From NCBI GenBank assembly GCA_945861275.1, contig CAMATZ010000006.1:89591-153590 (forward strand): a stretch of DNA of 64,000 nucleotides, written 5' to 3'. Origin of the DNA: Bordetella parapertussis (GTDB lineage: Bacteria; Pseudomonadota; Gammaproteobacteria; Burkholderiales; SG8-41). A program made the position numbers and the translations under genes. Of this stretch, positions 34,771-43,477 are shown one piece after another. Within the stretch, counting starts at the first letter, position 1. Each line of letters begins with the position of its first letter. Under the pieces are notes generated by a model that did not search any database, was not told the origin of the DNA, and saw only the letters and a list, made by a program, of their open reading frames with translations.

Positions 34771-35763
34771 TCAAGGCAATGACTCCACACTGATCTTCGC
34801 TTCCTTGATCAACTTGCGCCACGACTGCAGATCGTCGCGGATGATGTCGCTATAACCCTTGGGCGTGGAGGTCGCGATTTCGAGGCCGTTGAGGTAAAAA
34901 CGCTGCGAGATTTCCGGCGACTGCAGCGCCTTGTTCATGATCGGATTGAGCCGGTCGACGATGGCTTTCGGCAGGCCCGCCGGCGCGATCAATCCCCACC
35001 AGCCGGTGTTGTAGTAACCGGGTACGGTTTCGTTGATCGCGGGAATTTCAGGCGTGAGCTTGATGCGTTGCGTGTGCCCGATGCCCAGCAGCCGCAGACG
35101 TCCGGTCTTGACATGCGGCATGGTCGCCAGCAGGCCGGTGATGGTCAGATGAATCGAACCGGACACCAGGTCCGCCATGGCCAGCGCGCTGCCCTTGTAC
35201 GGCACGTGCACCAGATCGATGCCGGCAAGCGTCATCAGTTGCGCGCCACCGAGGTGATTGGGCGTGCCCACACCGGGAGAAGAAAAATTGAGCTTGCCCG
35301 GCGACGACTTTGCCAGTTTGATGAATTCGGGCACCGAGTAGGCGGGCACGCCGGCACTCACGAACAAGGCGTAGTAGACATAGGTTGCGAGCCCGATGTG
35401 CGTAAAGTCCTTGAGCGGATCGTATGGAATGCGGTTGCCCATCAGCGCCGGCCCGGAAACCAGCCCTCCGGTGGTGCCCAGCCCGAGGGTATAGCCGTCG
35501 GGCGTGGCCTTGGCCACCATGCCGTGGCCCAGCACTGCGGCAACGCCGGGGCGATGATCCATGACCACGGGCTGGCCGAGCACTTCGCCGATGGCCTTGC
35601 CGATTTCACGCGCGGTGAAATCCGTGCCTGCGCCCGGTGGATAGGGCACGATCATGCGGATGGGTTTGTTGGGGTAGGGTTGTGCACAGGCCTGATGGGT
35701 AGCCACGACACCCGCCAGTGTGAGTGCGCTCATCAAGTTTCTTGTCGTCGTATGAATCTTCAT
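34771..35763 (-). CDS. Bug/TctC-family solute-binding protein
   Basis: A 330-residue periplasmic protein. The ATG at 35763 with GGAG six bases upstream is preferred over a TTG four codons before it. The leader ends near ATHQACAQ. YPNKPIRMIVPYPPGAGTD, VVMDHRPGVAAVLGHG, FSSPGVGTPNHLGGAQL and HVPYKGSALA are the family landmarks; the HRPG form in place of DNRPG is a mild variant. It converges on the phosphoesterase gene and is divergent from another Bug gene. Confidence 0.9.
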   Translation of the reverse strand: MKIHTTTRNLMSALTLAGVVATHQACAQPYPNKPIRMIVPYPPGAGTDFTAREIGKAIGEVLGQPVVMDHRPGVAAVLGHGMVAKATPDGYTLGLGTTGGLVSGPALMGNRIPYDPLKDFTHIGLATYVYYALFVSAGVPAYSVPEFIKLAKSSPGKLNFSSPGVGTPNHLGGAQLMTLAGIDLVHVPYKGSALAMADLVSGSIHLTITGLLATMPHVKTGRLRLLGIGHTQRIKLTPEIPAINETVPGYYNTGWWGLIAPAGLPKAIVDRLNPIMNKALQSPEISQRFYLNGLEIATSTPKGYSDIIRDDLQSWRKLIKEAKISVESLP

Positions 35764-35957
35764 TTGGAACTCCAATTTTAACCGAGGTTGCGTTCATGCA
35801 ACGTGCAGATATTATCTTCGATCATGGCGTCGCCTTTGGGCATGCACGACTTTCCCGCTGCGTTCCTTCAACGTTGCGCGGCCGCGCGTCATCGGAATGG
35901 ATATGCACGCGCGAGTGCTGGCATAATGCGCACAAATCATATTACCCAGGAGTTTTC

Positions 35958-36941
35958 ATGTTGTGCAGGATGATGGCGTTGCTGTTTTTGGCGTTGGTGG
36001 TGGTGCCGGGCGCGCAAGCGCAGACCGCTTCGACAAGCTCAGGACAGGCTTTCCCCTCGAAGCAGATGCGGCTGGTGCTGCCGTTTCCGGCGGGCGGCCC
36101 CACCGATTTGCTGGGCCGCGCGGTGGCGCAAAAAATGGGTGAGCAGCTTGGGCAGACGATGGTGGCCGACAACCGGCCGGGCGCGGGTGGCAATCTGGGT
36201 ATTGAAATTGCCGCGAAAGCGCCGGCCGATGGCCATACCGTGGTGCTGGTGTCATCGGTGATTTCGATTGCGCCGTCGCTGTATCCGAAGTTGAATTATG
36301 AGCAGAAAGACCTGGCGCCGATATCGCTGGTGGCCGAAATTCGCAACGTGATTCTGGTGCACCCGTCGGTGCCGGCGAAAAGCCTCAAGGAATTGATCCA
36401 ACTGGCCGCGCAAAAACCCGGCAATCTCAATTACGGTTCGGGCGGTGTGGGCACCACCACGCACATCACGCCGGAACTCATCATGAGCCTGACCAGGACC
36501 AAAATGAACCACGTGCCGTACAAGGGCTCGGGCCTGGCGCTGATCGGCTTGATCGGCGGGCAGCTCGATGTGCTGATCATGGCAGTGCCTGCGTCGGCAC
36601 AACAGGTCATCGCAGGCAAGGTGCGTGCGCTCGCCATACTCGCGCCCGACCGCGCGCCGCAACTGCCGAATATTCCGACGGCGAAAGAACTCGGCCACGA
36701 AAATTTTGCGGTGCGCCTGTGGTACGGCATGCTGGCGCCTGCCGCAACACCAGCGGCGTTGATCGCGCGTCTAAATTCGGAATTGCACAAGGCGCTCGCA
36801 ACGGCGGATTTGAAAGCGCGTCTGGTCGCCGCCGGCATTGAGCCGCTGTTGAGCACGCCGCAGGAATTTGGCAGCTTCATCCAGACTGAAACCGTACGTT
36901 ACGCGAAAGTTATCAGGGACGCGGGGATCAAGGCGGAGTAG
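35958..36941 (+). CDS. Bug/TctC-family solute-binding protein with a repeat-derived insert
   Basis: A 327-residue Bug protein. The ATG at 35958 has AGGAG five to six bases upstream; a longer upstream reading has no leader and crosses the divergent gene. The signal peptide (about 1-22) ends PGAQAQ. The mature part should start FPSKQMRLVLPFPAGGPTD, but eight residues, ASTSSGQA (bases 36027-36050), come first. These are encoded by a copy of a dispersed repeat. VADNRPGAGGNLGIE, NYGSGGVGTTTHI and HVPYKGSGLA are normal. Confidence 0.9.
   Translation: MLCRMMALLFLALVVVPGAQAQTASTSSGQAFPSKQMRLVLPFPAGGPTDLLGRAVAQKMGEQLGQTMVADNRPGAGGNLGIEIAAKAPADGHTVVLVSSVISIAPSLYPKLNYEQKDLAPISLVAEIRNVILVHPSVPAKSLKELIQLAAQKPGNLNYGSGGVGTTTHITPELIMSLTRTKMNHVPYKGSGLALIGLIGGQLDVLIMAVPASAQQVIAGKVRALAILAPDRAPQLPNIPTAKELGHENFAVRLWYGMLAPAATPAALIARLNSELHKALATADLKARLVAAGIEPLLSTPQEFGSFIQTETVRYAKVIRDAGIKAE
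36027..36050 (+). repeat. dispersed repeat half-site inside a coding sequence
   Basis: The 24 bases contain TTCGACAAGCTCAGGACAGG, a word that I know as a common intergenic repeat in many bacterial genomes. Here it sits in frame between the signal peptide and the mature domain of a Bug protein. Its length is a multiple of three, so the frame is kept. I found no second copy in this window. Confidence 0.7.
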
Positions 36942-36942
36942 G

Positions 36943-37015
36943 TGCGAGTGAAGGGTGGGGCGTGAAAAGTGAACAGTGAACGGTGAACAGTGAGGCGTGA
37001 AGCGCACTGCTCACG
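36943..37015. repeat. GTGAAGN-type array
   Basis: GTGAAGGGTGGGGCGTGAAAAGTGAAC words and AGTGAACGGTGAACAGTGA follow the Bug stop codon directly, with a short TGCTCACGG tail. It is the most diverged of the four arrays. Confidence 0.65.
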
Positions 37016-37040
37016 GTTCTATTTAATTTCGAGGTGGTTC

Positions 37041-38009
37041 ATGAAAAAATTATTTAAAAACATAGGGTTATGTATCCTCTGTAGCATGAACTTTAGTCAC
37101 GCGGCGGAACCCGCGTGGCCCACGCGCGCAGTGCGGGTGATGGTGCCGTTTGCGCCCGGCGGCACCACCGACGTGATTGCGCGCATCATCGCCGCGCGCA
37201 TGACCGAAATCACCGGACAGCAATTCATCGTCGATAACCGTGCCGGCGCGGGCGGCAATATCGGCACCGGTATCGCTGCCAATGCGGCGCCGGATGGGCA
37301 GACGATATTGGTGCACAGCTCGGCCTACGGCGTGAATCCGGGGTTGTATAAATCCATACCCTACGATCCGTACAAAAGTTTCATCCCGGTGACGAATTTT
37401 GCGGAGTCGCCGAATCTGTTCTCGGCGCATCCGGGCGTGCCCGCGAAGACCTTGCCGGATGCGTTGAAACTCGTCGGCGCTGACCCCAAAAAATACAGCT
37501 TTGCCACGCCCGGCATCGGCACCACACCGCATCTCGCGGTGGAGATGCTCAAATATGCGCTGAAGCTGGACGCCGGCAATATTCCGTACAACGGCGCGGG
37601 GCCGTCGGTGGCAGCGCATCTCGGCGGACAGGTAATGCTTGCCTGTTCGGCATTGCCCACGCCTGCGCCGCATGTGAAGGCAGGCCGTTTGCGCGGGCTG
37701 GCGATGGGCTCGCGCCTGCGGCATGAGTCGTTTCCGGATATTCCGACCATGGCCGAGTCCGGCTACAAGGATCAGGAATCCGAAACCATGCAGGGCATTT
37801 ATTTTCCGGCGGCCACGCCGCAACACATCGTGCGGCGCTTCCATAGCGAACTGGCGAAAATCGCGCGCATGCCCGAAGTGCGCGAGCGCGTGCAGGGGCT
37901 GGGTTTTCAATTCGTGATGAATACGCCGGAGCAATTCATGGCGCAGACTAAATACGAGGTTGAAAAGTGGACGCGCGTGGTGAAGAACGCTAACGTGCAG
38001 GTGCAGTAA
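37041..38009 (+). CDS. Bug/TctC-family solute-binding protein
   Basis: A 322-residue periplasmic protein. The ATG at 37041 follows GAGGTGG and gives a leader that ends near NFSHAAE; the longer in-frame reading has an unlike N-terminus. WPTRAVRVMVPFAPGGTTD, IVDNRAGAGGNIGTG, FATPGIGTTPHLAVEML and NIPYNGAGPSVA are the family marks. The PYNG form in place of PYKG at the third motif may alter the ligand. It is the second of two tandem plus-strand Bug genes. A pseudogene remnant and an M24 peptidase gene follow. Confidence 0.9.
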   Translation: MKKLFKNIGLCILCSMNFSHAAEPAWPTRAVRVMVPFAPGGTTDVIARIIAARMTEITGQQFIVDNRAGAGGNIGTGIAANAAPDGQTILVHSSAYGVNPGLYKSIPYDPYKSFIPVTNFAESPNLFSAHPGVPAKTLPDALKLVGADPKKYSFATPGIGTTPHLAVEMLKYALKLDAGNIPYNGAGPSVAAHLGGQVMLACSALPTPAPHVKAGRLRGLAMGSRLRHESFPDIPTMAESGYKDQESETMQGIYFPAATPQHIVRRFHSELAKIARMPEVRERVQGLGFQFVMNTPEQFMAQTKYEVEKWTRVVKNANVQVQ

Positions 38010-38011
38010 CG

Positions 38012-38129
38012 AACTACAAGGAATTCAAGCGGCGTGATTTCCTCAAAGCAGGTGGGGCAGCCGGCGGTGCTAAAGCCGCTGAAGGTTGACCAGTGGGTGT
38101 TTGCCGGTCTCAATCAAGATCACGCGTAA
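38012..38129 (+). pseudogene. remnant of a Tat-exported protein gene
   Basis: One frame reads EFKRRDFLKAGGAAGGAKAAEG and then stops. This is a typical twin-arginine leader (RRDFLK) with no usable start codon before it. A second frame, overlapping its end, reads LKPLKVDQWVFAGLNQDHA and stops at 38129. The two parts look like the start and the end of one gene that lost its middle and its frame. The identity of the original protein is not known. Confidence 0.5.
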
Positions 38130-38156
38130 GCCTTTGTTTTTATTGGAGAATTTGTA

Positions 38157-39515
38157 ATGGCTCGGAAAGGTAAAAAAGTCGAACCCAAGAACATCAAAGC
38201 CTCGGGCATCGACCCCAAACACGGTGTGCCGTCAGCGCCCGATGGTCTTTACGATCCGTCGAATCCGGGGCATCGCTGGGATCTGCCGCTGCAGGCGCCG
38301 GGCCGCATGCAGGTCGATTTCGAGGAGCGCGTTGATTTTCGCCGCCTGCACAACTATCGCCTCGCGCGCACACGCAACGCGCTGGCGCAATCGCAACTCG
38401 GCGCGCTGCTGGTGTTTGATCAATACAATATTCGCTACATTTCCAGCACCGTGATCGGCGAATGGGCGCGTGACAAACTCACACGCTGGTGCCTGCTCAC
38501 CGGCAACGGCGAGCCGTGGGTATGGGATTTTGGCTCCGCCGCGCGCCATCACAAAATTTACGCGCCGTGGCTGCCGAAGAATCATTGCCTTGCCGGCAAC
38601 GTGGGCCTGCGTGGTGCGATCAGTCCCAAGGTCGGCTTGTTCGAAGAAGCGGCGAAAGAAATTTACGATGTGTTAAAGCAGGAGGGTGTGGCCGACACGC
38701 CTATCGGCATCGATGTGTGCGAGCCGCTGTTTTTATTTGCATTGCAAAAGCTCGGCCTGAATGTGGTGGACGGCCAGCAAGTGATGCTCGACGCACGCGA
38801 AATCAAAAGCCACGACGAAATCACGCTGCTCAATATGGCGGCGGCGATGGGTGACGGCGTATATCAGGATATTTTCGAAGCGCTCAAACCGGGGGTGCGC
38901 GAAAGCGAAGTGGTGGCGCTGGCGACCAAGCGTTTTTACGAAATGGGTTCGGACTGCGTGGAAGCGGTCAACGCGATTGCGGGTGAGCGCTGCAGCCCGC
39001 ATCCGCACAACTTTACCGACCGGCTGATTCGTCCCGGCGATCAGGCGTATTTCGATTTGATTCAAACCTACATGGGCTACAAGACCTGCTACTACCGCAC
39101 TTTCACCGTCGGCAGTGCCACGCCCGCGCAGCACGACGCGTACAAGAAGGCGCGCGGTTGGATGGACGGCGCGATAGCGATGTTAAAGCCCGGCGTCTCA
39201 ACCGAGAAAGTGGCGAAGGCGTTTCCGAAATGCACCGAGATTGGATTTGAAACCGAAATGTCGGCATTCGGGCTGAATTTCTGTCATGGTCTGGGCATGG
39301 GCCTGCATGAGCGGCCGCTTATTTCGCGGCTGAATTCGTTCAAGGACCCGTATGAATTGAAGGTCGGCATGGTGTTCGCGGTGGAGACCTTCTGCCCCGC
39401 AAAAGACGGCGTGTCGGCCGCACGTATCGAGGAAGAAGTGGTGCTGACGCCGAACGGGGCTAAGGTGATCACGTTGTTCCCGGCGCAGGAGCTACCGATT
39501 GCGAACAAGTATTAA
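38157..39515 (+). CDS. M24-family metallopeptidase-like protein with one altered metal ligand
   Basis: A 452-residue protein with an N-terminal creatinase-like domain (about 1-215) and a C-terminal pita-bread domain (about 220-445), the layout of prolidase, creatinase and DddP. Of the five metal ligands, the first Asp (YFDLIQTYMG), His (FCHGLGMGLHERP), Glu (FAVETF) and Glu (RIEEEVV) are seen. The second Asp, which should come 11 residues after the first in the CsDitRT-like stretch, is Cys (KTCYYRTF). It may hold one metal or have a different reaction. It follows two Bug genes and the Tat remnant. Confidence 0.8.
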   Translation: MARKGKKVEPKNIKASGIDPKHGVPSAPDGLYDPSNPGHRWDLPLQAPGRMQVDFEERVDFRRLHNYRLARTRNALAQSQLGALLVFDQYNIRYISSTVIGEWARDKLTRWCLLTGNGEPWVWDFGSAARHHKIYAPWLPKNHCLAGNVGLRGAISPKVGLFEEAAKEIYDVLKQEGVADTPIGIDVCEPLFLFALQKLGLNVVDGQQVMLDAREIKSHDEITLLNMAAAMGDGVYQDIFEALKPGVRESEVVALATKRFYEMGSDCVEAVNAIAGERCSPHPHNFTDRLIRPGDQAYFDLIQTYMGYKTCYYRTFTVGSATPAQHDAYKKARGWMDGAIAMLKPGVSTEKVAKAFPKCTEIGFETEMSAFGLNFCHGLGMGLHERPLISRLNSFKDPYELKVGMVFAVETFCPAKDGVSAARIEEEVVLTPNGAKVITLFPAQELPIANKY

Positions 39516-39555
39516 TTTTCTGCGTTAGCAAATGGTATTCGCAATTCTGCGGACA

Positions 39556-39645
39556 CTCCTTCCCCTTCAGGGGGAAGGCCGGGATGGGGGTGGGGGCAGC
39601 GTGCCAACCCCATCCCCACCCTAGCCCTCCCCTTGAAGGGGAGGG
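39556..39645. repeat. CCCCTTCAGGGGGAAGG / CCCTCCCCTTGAAGGGGAGGG palindromic repeat
   Basis: The tract holds CTTCCCCTTCAGGGGGAAG, then GGGATGGGGGTGGGG, then CCCCATCCCCACCC and CCCTCCCCTTGAAGGGGAGGG. It forms two small hairpins and one long outer one. It lies 52 bases before the E1-alpha start and resembles the REP-like cores at 1771 and 4844 in style but not in exact sequence. Confidence 0.75.
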
Positions 39646-39696
39646 AATGAGTATGTAGCACAGTACAATTGGACACTGAATTTCTGAGGGCAAATC

Positions 39697-40710
39697 TTGG
39701 ATACCGATAGCAAACAAAAAACGCCTGTCGTGCTGGGGCATGATGTGCGCCTCGAGTTGTACAAACTGCAGCTCGATCTGCGCTACTGCGAAAAGCGCGC
39801 CTATGATCTTTTCCTGCAAAATCTGATCAAGGGCACCAGCCACCTGTCACTGGGGCAGGAAGCGATAGCCGCCGGCTTTGGCGTGGCAATGCGTGCCGAC
39901 GACTGGACGTTCTGCACCTATCGCGGGCACGCACATACACTGGCGCGCGGCGTGTCGATGGAAGGCGTGCTGGGTGAACTGATGGGGCGGCAGTGCGGCC
40001 TGCTCGGTGGCAAGGGCGGCTCGATGCATCTGACCGACGTGACCAAGGGCGCGATGGGTTCCTACGCCATCATCGGCGCGCATCTGCCGGTGGCGGCAGG
40101 CGCGGCATGGAGCGCGCAGTATCGCGGCACGGAACAGGTGGCGGTGTGTTTCTTTGGCGACGGCACCACCAATATTGGTGCATTCCACGAGGCGCTGAAT
40201 TTTTCAGTGGTGTGGAAGCTGCCGGTGATATTCGTGTGCGAGAACAATCTTTACATGGAGTACACACCGATCAGCAGCGTGACCGCGGTCGAGCATCCGG
40301 CAGCCGACCGTGCCAGCGCCTACGGCCTCGAAAAAATCGTGATCGACGGCAACGATGCCGACGAGGTGTATCGCACCGCGGTGAAATACATGGAGCGCGC
40401 GCGCAAAGGCGGCGGCCCGGCATTGATCGAGTGCATGACCTATCGCCACAGCGGACACTCGCGTGCCGATCCGGGCCAGTACCGCCCCGCAGGCGAGCTC
40501 GAACGCTGGCTGGAATACGACCCCATAAAAATCTATCGTGAGCGTTTGCTGGGGCTGGGTATCGTCGAGGCGACGTTAACCGATATCGAAGGTGAATCCA
40601 TGCGCAAGGTGGACGCAGCCACCGAAACGGCCAAAGGTTCGCCGGTGCCTACGCTGGACCAGATAGACAAAAACGTGTGGGCAGACGGGAGCACAGCATG
40701 GCGGAATTAA
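39697..40710 (+). CDS. 2-oxoacid (pyruvate/acetoin-type) dehydrogenase E1 component, alpha subunit
   Basis: A 337-residue thiamine-diphosphate subunit. GGKGGSMHLTD and the TPP motif GDGTTNIGAFHEALNFS..LPVIFVCENN (about 150-185) with Asp and Asn for Mg are complete, and the phosphorylation-loop region TYRHSGHSRADP is present. Length and sequence are like PdhA/AcoA. It uses a TTG start at 39697 with GAGGG upstream. The beta-subunit gene starts 13 bases before its end. Pyruvate, acetoin or a branched 2-oxoacid are possible substrates; the sequence does not decide. Confidence 0.88.
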   Translation: MDTDSKQKTPVVLGHDVRLELYKLQLDLRYCEKRAYDLFLQNLIKGTSHLSLGQEAIAAGFGVAMRADDWTFCTYRGHAHTLARGVSMEGVLGELMGRQCGLLGGKGGSMHLTDVTKGAMGSYAIIGAHLPVAAGAAWSAQYRGTEQVAVCFFGDGTTNIGAFHEALNFSVVWKLPVIFVCENNLYMEYTPISSVTAVEHPAADRASAYGLEKIVIDGNDADEVYRTAVKYMERARKGGGPALIECMTYRHSGHSRADPGQYRPAGELERWLEYDPIKIYRERLLGLGIVEATLTDIEGESMRKVDAATETAKGSPVPTLDQIDKNVWADGSTAWRN

Positions 40711-41675
40711 CCTATCGCGACGCGGTGGCGGCGGGCATCGCGCAGGAAATGCGGCGCGACGAGAACGTGGTGTTCCTCGGCGAAGACATCGGCGCGGCGG
40801 GCGGCGTGTTCAAAGCCACCGTCGGGCTGTTTGAGGAATTTGGTCCGCGCCGCGTGCGCGACACGCCAATATCCGAGCAGGCCATTCTGGGAGCCGCGAT
40901 GGGCGCGGCGATGACGGGTTTGAAGCCAATCGCTGAGATCATGTTCTCGGATTTTCTCGCGGTGTGCTGGGACCTCGTTGCCAACGAAATCGCCAAAACG
41001 CGTTACATGACTGACGGCCAGATCACGCTGCCGCTGGTGATACGCACCGCTAACGGCGCGGGCTCGCGCTTTGGTGCGCAGCATTCGCAGTCGGTTGAAA
41101 ACTGGGCGATGATGATACCTGGCATCAAGGTTATCGCACCGGCGTTTCCTGCGGATGTGAAAGGCTTGATCGCGGCAGCAGTGCGCGACCCCGATCCGGT
41201 AATCATATTCGAGCAAAAGTCGCTTTACGCGTTCAAGGGTGAAGTGCCCGATGGCGAACATGTTGAACAAATCGGCAAGGCCAAGGTTTTGCGTCAGGGC
41301 AGGGATTGCACCATCGTCGCACTCGCGCTGATGGTGCATCGCGCGCTGGCGGCGGCCGAGATACTGGAAAAGGAACACGGTATTTCGTGCACCGTGGTCG
41401 ATGTGCGCTCACTGGTGCCGCTGGATACGGTCACCATATTGGCGGAAGTGGCGAAGACCGGACGCCTGGTGACGATCGAGGAAAATCCGCGCTTGTGCGG
41501 CTGGGGTGCGGAGATCGCTTCGATAGTCGCGGATGAAATTTTCTGGGATCTCGATGGTCCGATCATCCGCATCACCACACCGCATATACCGCTGCCGTCG
41601 GCGGATTTTCTGGAAGACAACACCATACCGTCGGTGGAGCGGGTGGTGCGCGAGATTCGGGAACGGATCGATTGA
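40698..41675 (+). CDS. 2-oxoacid (pyruvate/acetoin-type) dehydrogenase E1 component, beta subunit
   Basis: A 325-residue transketolase-like subunit that forms the E1 heterotetramer with the alpha subunit. Landmarks are GEDIGAAGGVFKAT, RVRDTPISEQAILGAAMGAA (with the Glu that activates TPP), FGAQHSQS and PDPVIIFEQKSLY, and the C-terminal domain with VDVRSLVPLDTVTI and EENPRLCGWGAEI. The ATG at 40698 with GGGAG upstream overlaps the alpha gene by 13 bases, which implies coupled translation. The E2 gene comes later, after an amidohydrolase gene and a repeat. Confidence 0.9.
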   Translation: MAELTYRDAVAAGIAQEMRRDENVVFLGEDIGAAGGVFKATVGLFEEFGPRRVRDTPISEQAILGAAMGAAMTGLKPIAEIMFSDFLAVCWDLVANEIAKTRYMTDGQITLPLVIRTANGAGSRFGAQHSQSVENWAMMIPGIKVIAPAFPADVKGLIAAAVRDPDPVIIFEQKSLYAFKGEVPDGEHVEQIGKAKVLRQGRDCTIVALALMVHRALAAAEILEKEHGISCTVVDVRSLVPLDTVTILAEVAKTGRLVTIEENPRLCGWGAEIASIVADEIFWDLDGPIIRITTPHIPLPSADFLEDNTIPSVERVVREIRERID

Positions 41676-41685
41676 TGAAGGGCTT

Positions 41686-41801
41686 CACCGCAAAGACGCA
41701 AAAACGCAAAGAACCCCACGCAAAGAAAACCTTGTTATTTGAATTCCTTTGCGGTTCTTCTTTGCGTTTTTGCGTTTTTGCGTTTTTGCGTCTTTGCGGT
41801 G
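41686..41801. repeat. CGCAAAG-type palindromic repeat, uninterrupted copy
   Basis: CACCGCAAAGACGCAAAAACG and further CGCAAAG words face CTTTGCGG, CTTTGCG and GCGTTTTTGCG words and can form a long imperfect stem. GCGTTTTT is repeated three times in a row on the right side. It lies between the E1-beta and amidohydrolase genes. It is the relative of the interrupted copy at 4828-5004. Confidence 0.8.
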
Positions 41802-41826
41802 GATGTTGAATTTACAGCGTAACGCC

Positions 41827-43476
41827 ATGCGGATAATCACAAGTAACCTATTGTTTTTATTGACAATTTCATTGTCCTTCGGCGTGCATGCCGTGGACAC
41901 GATACTGCTCAACGGCAAGATCGTCACCGTCGATGATCGCTTTACGATAGTCCAGGCGCTTGCCATCAAGAATCAGCGTGTTGTCGCTACCGGAAGCAGT
42001 GCCGATATACGCAAGCTCGCCGACAGCGGCACGCAGGTGATCGATCTCAAAGGCCGCACGGTCATTCCGGGTCTCATCGACAGTCACGCACACTGGGTGC
42101 GCGCGGCCGAACATGATGAATTGCGTTTTGATGGCGTGACCTTGCGCGCTCAGGCGCTGCAATCGCTCGCGTCGCGAGTGCGCGCAAGTAGGCCCGGCGA
42201 ATGGGTATCGGTGCTCGGCGGCTGGTCGGAAGAGCAGTTCACCGACGATCCACGCGGTTTTCCGCTGGCGGAACTCGATAAGATTGCACCGCATACACCG
42301 GTAGCACTGCAATCGGTCTACCGGCACACCTGGCTGAATTCAGCAGGACTGCGCGCGGCGAAAATCGACGACAGCACGCCGAATCCGCCTAACGGCACGA
42401 TCGAAAAAGACGCCAACGGAAAGCTGACCGGCCTGGTGCGCGGCGCGGGCGGCGTGGCGTTTGTCGCAGCGAAGATACCGAAGCTGCATGACGAGGCGCG
42501 CATGGCCAATACGCGCAAGCTGGTGACCTACCTGAACGCGCTGGGTGTTACGGCCTGGGGTGATGCGGGCGGGCGCGGCATGGGCGATGAACACTACGCG
42601 CCGTATCGACAGCTTGCCGAACGCAATGATCTTAACATTCGATTGTTCTGGCTCACCATTCGCCAGCCCAGTACGCCGGAGCAGGTGGATAAGGTGCTGA
42701 CCGAGATTTCAGCGTTGAGGCCGTTCCAGGGTAACGATTATTTTGATCATATGGGCTGGGGTGAAACCACGTACGCGCCGGTGACGACGCAGTTGCTCCG
42801 TGTCCAGAAAGAGGTCAGGCCCGATGCGTTGGCGCAGATGGTGCGCGTGACGACAGCGCTGGCGCAGCGCGGCATCTACCTGAATTCACACGTCGAGATG
42901 CACGGCCCCATTGATCAGTTTATCGCTGCGTATGAGGAAATGAGCAAGACCACGCCGATCAAGGGTCTGCGCTGGTCGTTCTCGCACCTCGACCAGATAG
43001 ATGAACAGCAGTTGCAACGCATGAAGCGTCTGGGCATGACCGCGCAAATCCACAGCCGGCCGCTGATCCAGGGCGTGCTGATGCACAAGGTGCATGGCGA
43101 CGCCGCATGGGATATGCCGCCGTTTCGCCGGGTGCAGGATAGCGGCATTGTGTGGGGGCTGGGTTCGGACGCTACCGCGGTGACGACCTCCAATCCGTTC
43201 TACACGCTCGGTTTCGCCATCACCGGCAAGATGGTCGGCGGCCATCATGTCAATCGCCAAAGCATTTCGCGCGAGGAAGCGCTGATCGCGCATACGCGCA
43301 ACAACGCCTTCATCCTGTTTCAGGAGGCGAATCTGGGTTCGCTGCAAAACGGCAAGTACGCCGATCTGCTGGTGCTGGATCGCGATTACCTTACCGTGCC
43401 GGCCGATGCCATCAAGGATTTGAAGCCGGTGATGACTATGGTCGGCGGAAAAGTCGTTTACGAGGCGAAGAGGTAG
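41827..43476 (+). CDS. exported YtcJ-like amidohydrolase
   Basis: A 549-residue amidohydrolase_3 protein with a signal peptide ending near SLSFGVHAVD. GLIDSHAHWVRAAEH carries the HxH metal motif (about residues 85-99). The insert and barrel include GWSEEQF, HTWLNSAGL, WGDAGGRGMGDE, SHVEMHGP, WSFSHLDQID and GLGSDATAVTTSNPF, with the metal Asp in the last. The family hydrolyses amides and related bonds; the substrate is unknown. The ATG at 41827 is preferred over upstream starts that translate the repeat. It lies between the E1-beta and E2 genes and ends one base before the E2 start. Confidence 0.85.
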   Translation: MRIITSNLLFLLTISLSFGVHAVDTILLNGKIVTVDDRFTIVQALAIKNQRVVATGSSADIRKLADSGTQVIDLKGRTVIPGLIDSHAHWVRAAEHDELRFDGVTLRAQALQSLASRVRASRPGEWVSVLGGWSEEQFTDDPRGFPLAELDKIAPHTPVALQSVYRHTWLNSAGLRAAKIDDSTPNPPNGTIEKDANGKLTGLVRGAGGVAFVAAKIPKLHDEARMANTRKLVTYLNALGVTAWGDAGGRGMGDEHYAPYRQLAERNDLNIRLFWLTIRQPSTPEQVDKVLTEISALRPFQGNDYFDHMGWGETTYAPVTTQLLRVQKEVRPDALAQMVRVTTALAQRGIYLNSHVEMHGPIDQFIAAYEEMSKTTPIKGLRWSFSHLDQIDEQQLQRMKRLGMTAQIHSRPLIQGVLMHKVHGDAAWDMPPFRRVQDSGIVWGLGSDATAVTTSNPFYTLGFAITGKMVGGHHVNRQSISREEALIAHTRNNAFILFQEANLGSLQNGKYADLLVLDRDYLTVPADAIKDLKPVMTMVGGKVVYEAKR

Positions 43477-43477
43477 T

